In this document: piece after piece, positions 22,588-22,630 of the stretch
How positions within the stretch are numbered: position 1 is the first letter of the stretch
Layout of the letters: every line of letters begins with the position of its first letter
Source of the DNA: an uncultured Lachnospiraceae bacterium
Lineage (GTDB): Bacteria; Bacillota; Clostridia; Lachnospirales; Lachnospiraceae
Direction: 5' to 3'
NCBI GenBank assembly: GCA_910579645.1
Contig: CAJTVK010000074.1
Location: 1-22,630, forward strand
DNA: 22,630 nucleotides
Program-made: the position numbers and the translations under genes
Notes under the pieces: model-generated
The model's input: the letters and a program-made list of their open reading frames with translations, nothing else
Told to the model about the DNA's origin: nothing
Databases searched by the model: none

Positions 22588-22630
22588 CAGCTGCCGGACC
22601 CGGGAGCCTGCGGACAGCCAATGCCCTGCG

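Noticed and set aside
1..22630. tRNA, rRNA or riboswitch genes
   Set aside because: I saw no cloverleaf, rRNA segment or known riboswitch core; small structured RNAs could be missed by eye.

Overview
The window looks like the chromosome of a Gram-positive Clostridia bacterium, most likely Lachnospiraceae. The grounds are strong Shine-Dalgarno sites (AGGAGG, GGAGG), a Firmicutes-type rimP-nusA-ylxR-ylxQ-infB-rbfA operon with an nrnA-type DHH phosphoesterase between rbfA and truB, and the families of the flanking genes. Nearly every gene is on the + strand. I had no database access: family names rest on motifs I can read, and the taxonomy is an inference.

Region 1 (1-9642) is the end of a cell-surface glycan locus. 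A stand-alone tyrosine recombinase (475-1476) precedes two related GlfT2-like (galactofuranosyltransferase-type) GT-A glycosyltransferases (1603-3162 and 3156-4970). Next come a left-handed beta-helix acyltransferase (4967-5836), a CDP-glycerol glycerophosphotransferase-like GT-B protein with an ILEI/FAM3-like N-terminal region (5917-7692), an APS-kinase-like protein (7757-8275), an ATP sulfurylase (8325-9386) and a small helix-turn-helix protein (9394-9642). The genes are tightly spaced or overlapping. Together they suggest a Galf-type glycan modified by an acyl group, a phosphopolyol and possibly sulfate. UDP-Galf mutase, a sulfotransferase and an exporter are not in the window. The acyltransferase frame breaks at a run of nine G (5811-5819), and its missing C-terminus continues in the next frame, open into the downstream transferase gene. 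This is the most striking feature: a candidate slipped-strand phase-variation switch that would toggle between a truncated acyltransferase and an acyltransferase-ILEI-phosphotransferase fusion. It lies in an AT-rich segment (about 5460-7690) that looks imported.

Region 2 (9643-18899) is the conserved translation and RNA operon: promoter, leader terminator, rimP, nusA, ylxR, ylxQ, infB, rbfA, nrnA, truB, ribF. The leader terminator between promoter and rimP fits NusA-sensitive attenuation. NusA carries a long acidic repeat tail, and IF2 carries a basic/polar N-terminal insertion with a 51-bp tandem repeat.

Region 3 (18900-22630) holds a Na/Pi-cotransporter-PhoU fusion protein, a GNAT acetyltransferase with a strong terminator, and a secreted SH3-SH3-NlpC/P60 peptidoglycan endopeptidase. 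The endopeptidase has a consensus sigma-A promoter followed by a WalR-like TGTAAC-N5-TGTAAT box. A 29-bp near-repeat links the noncoding left edge (247-275) with the right edge (22559-22587).
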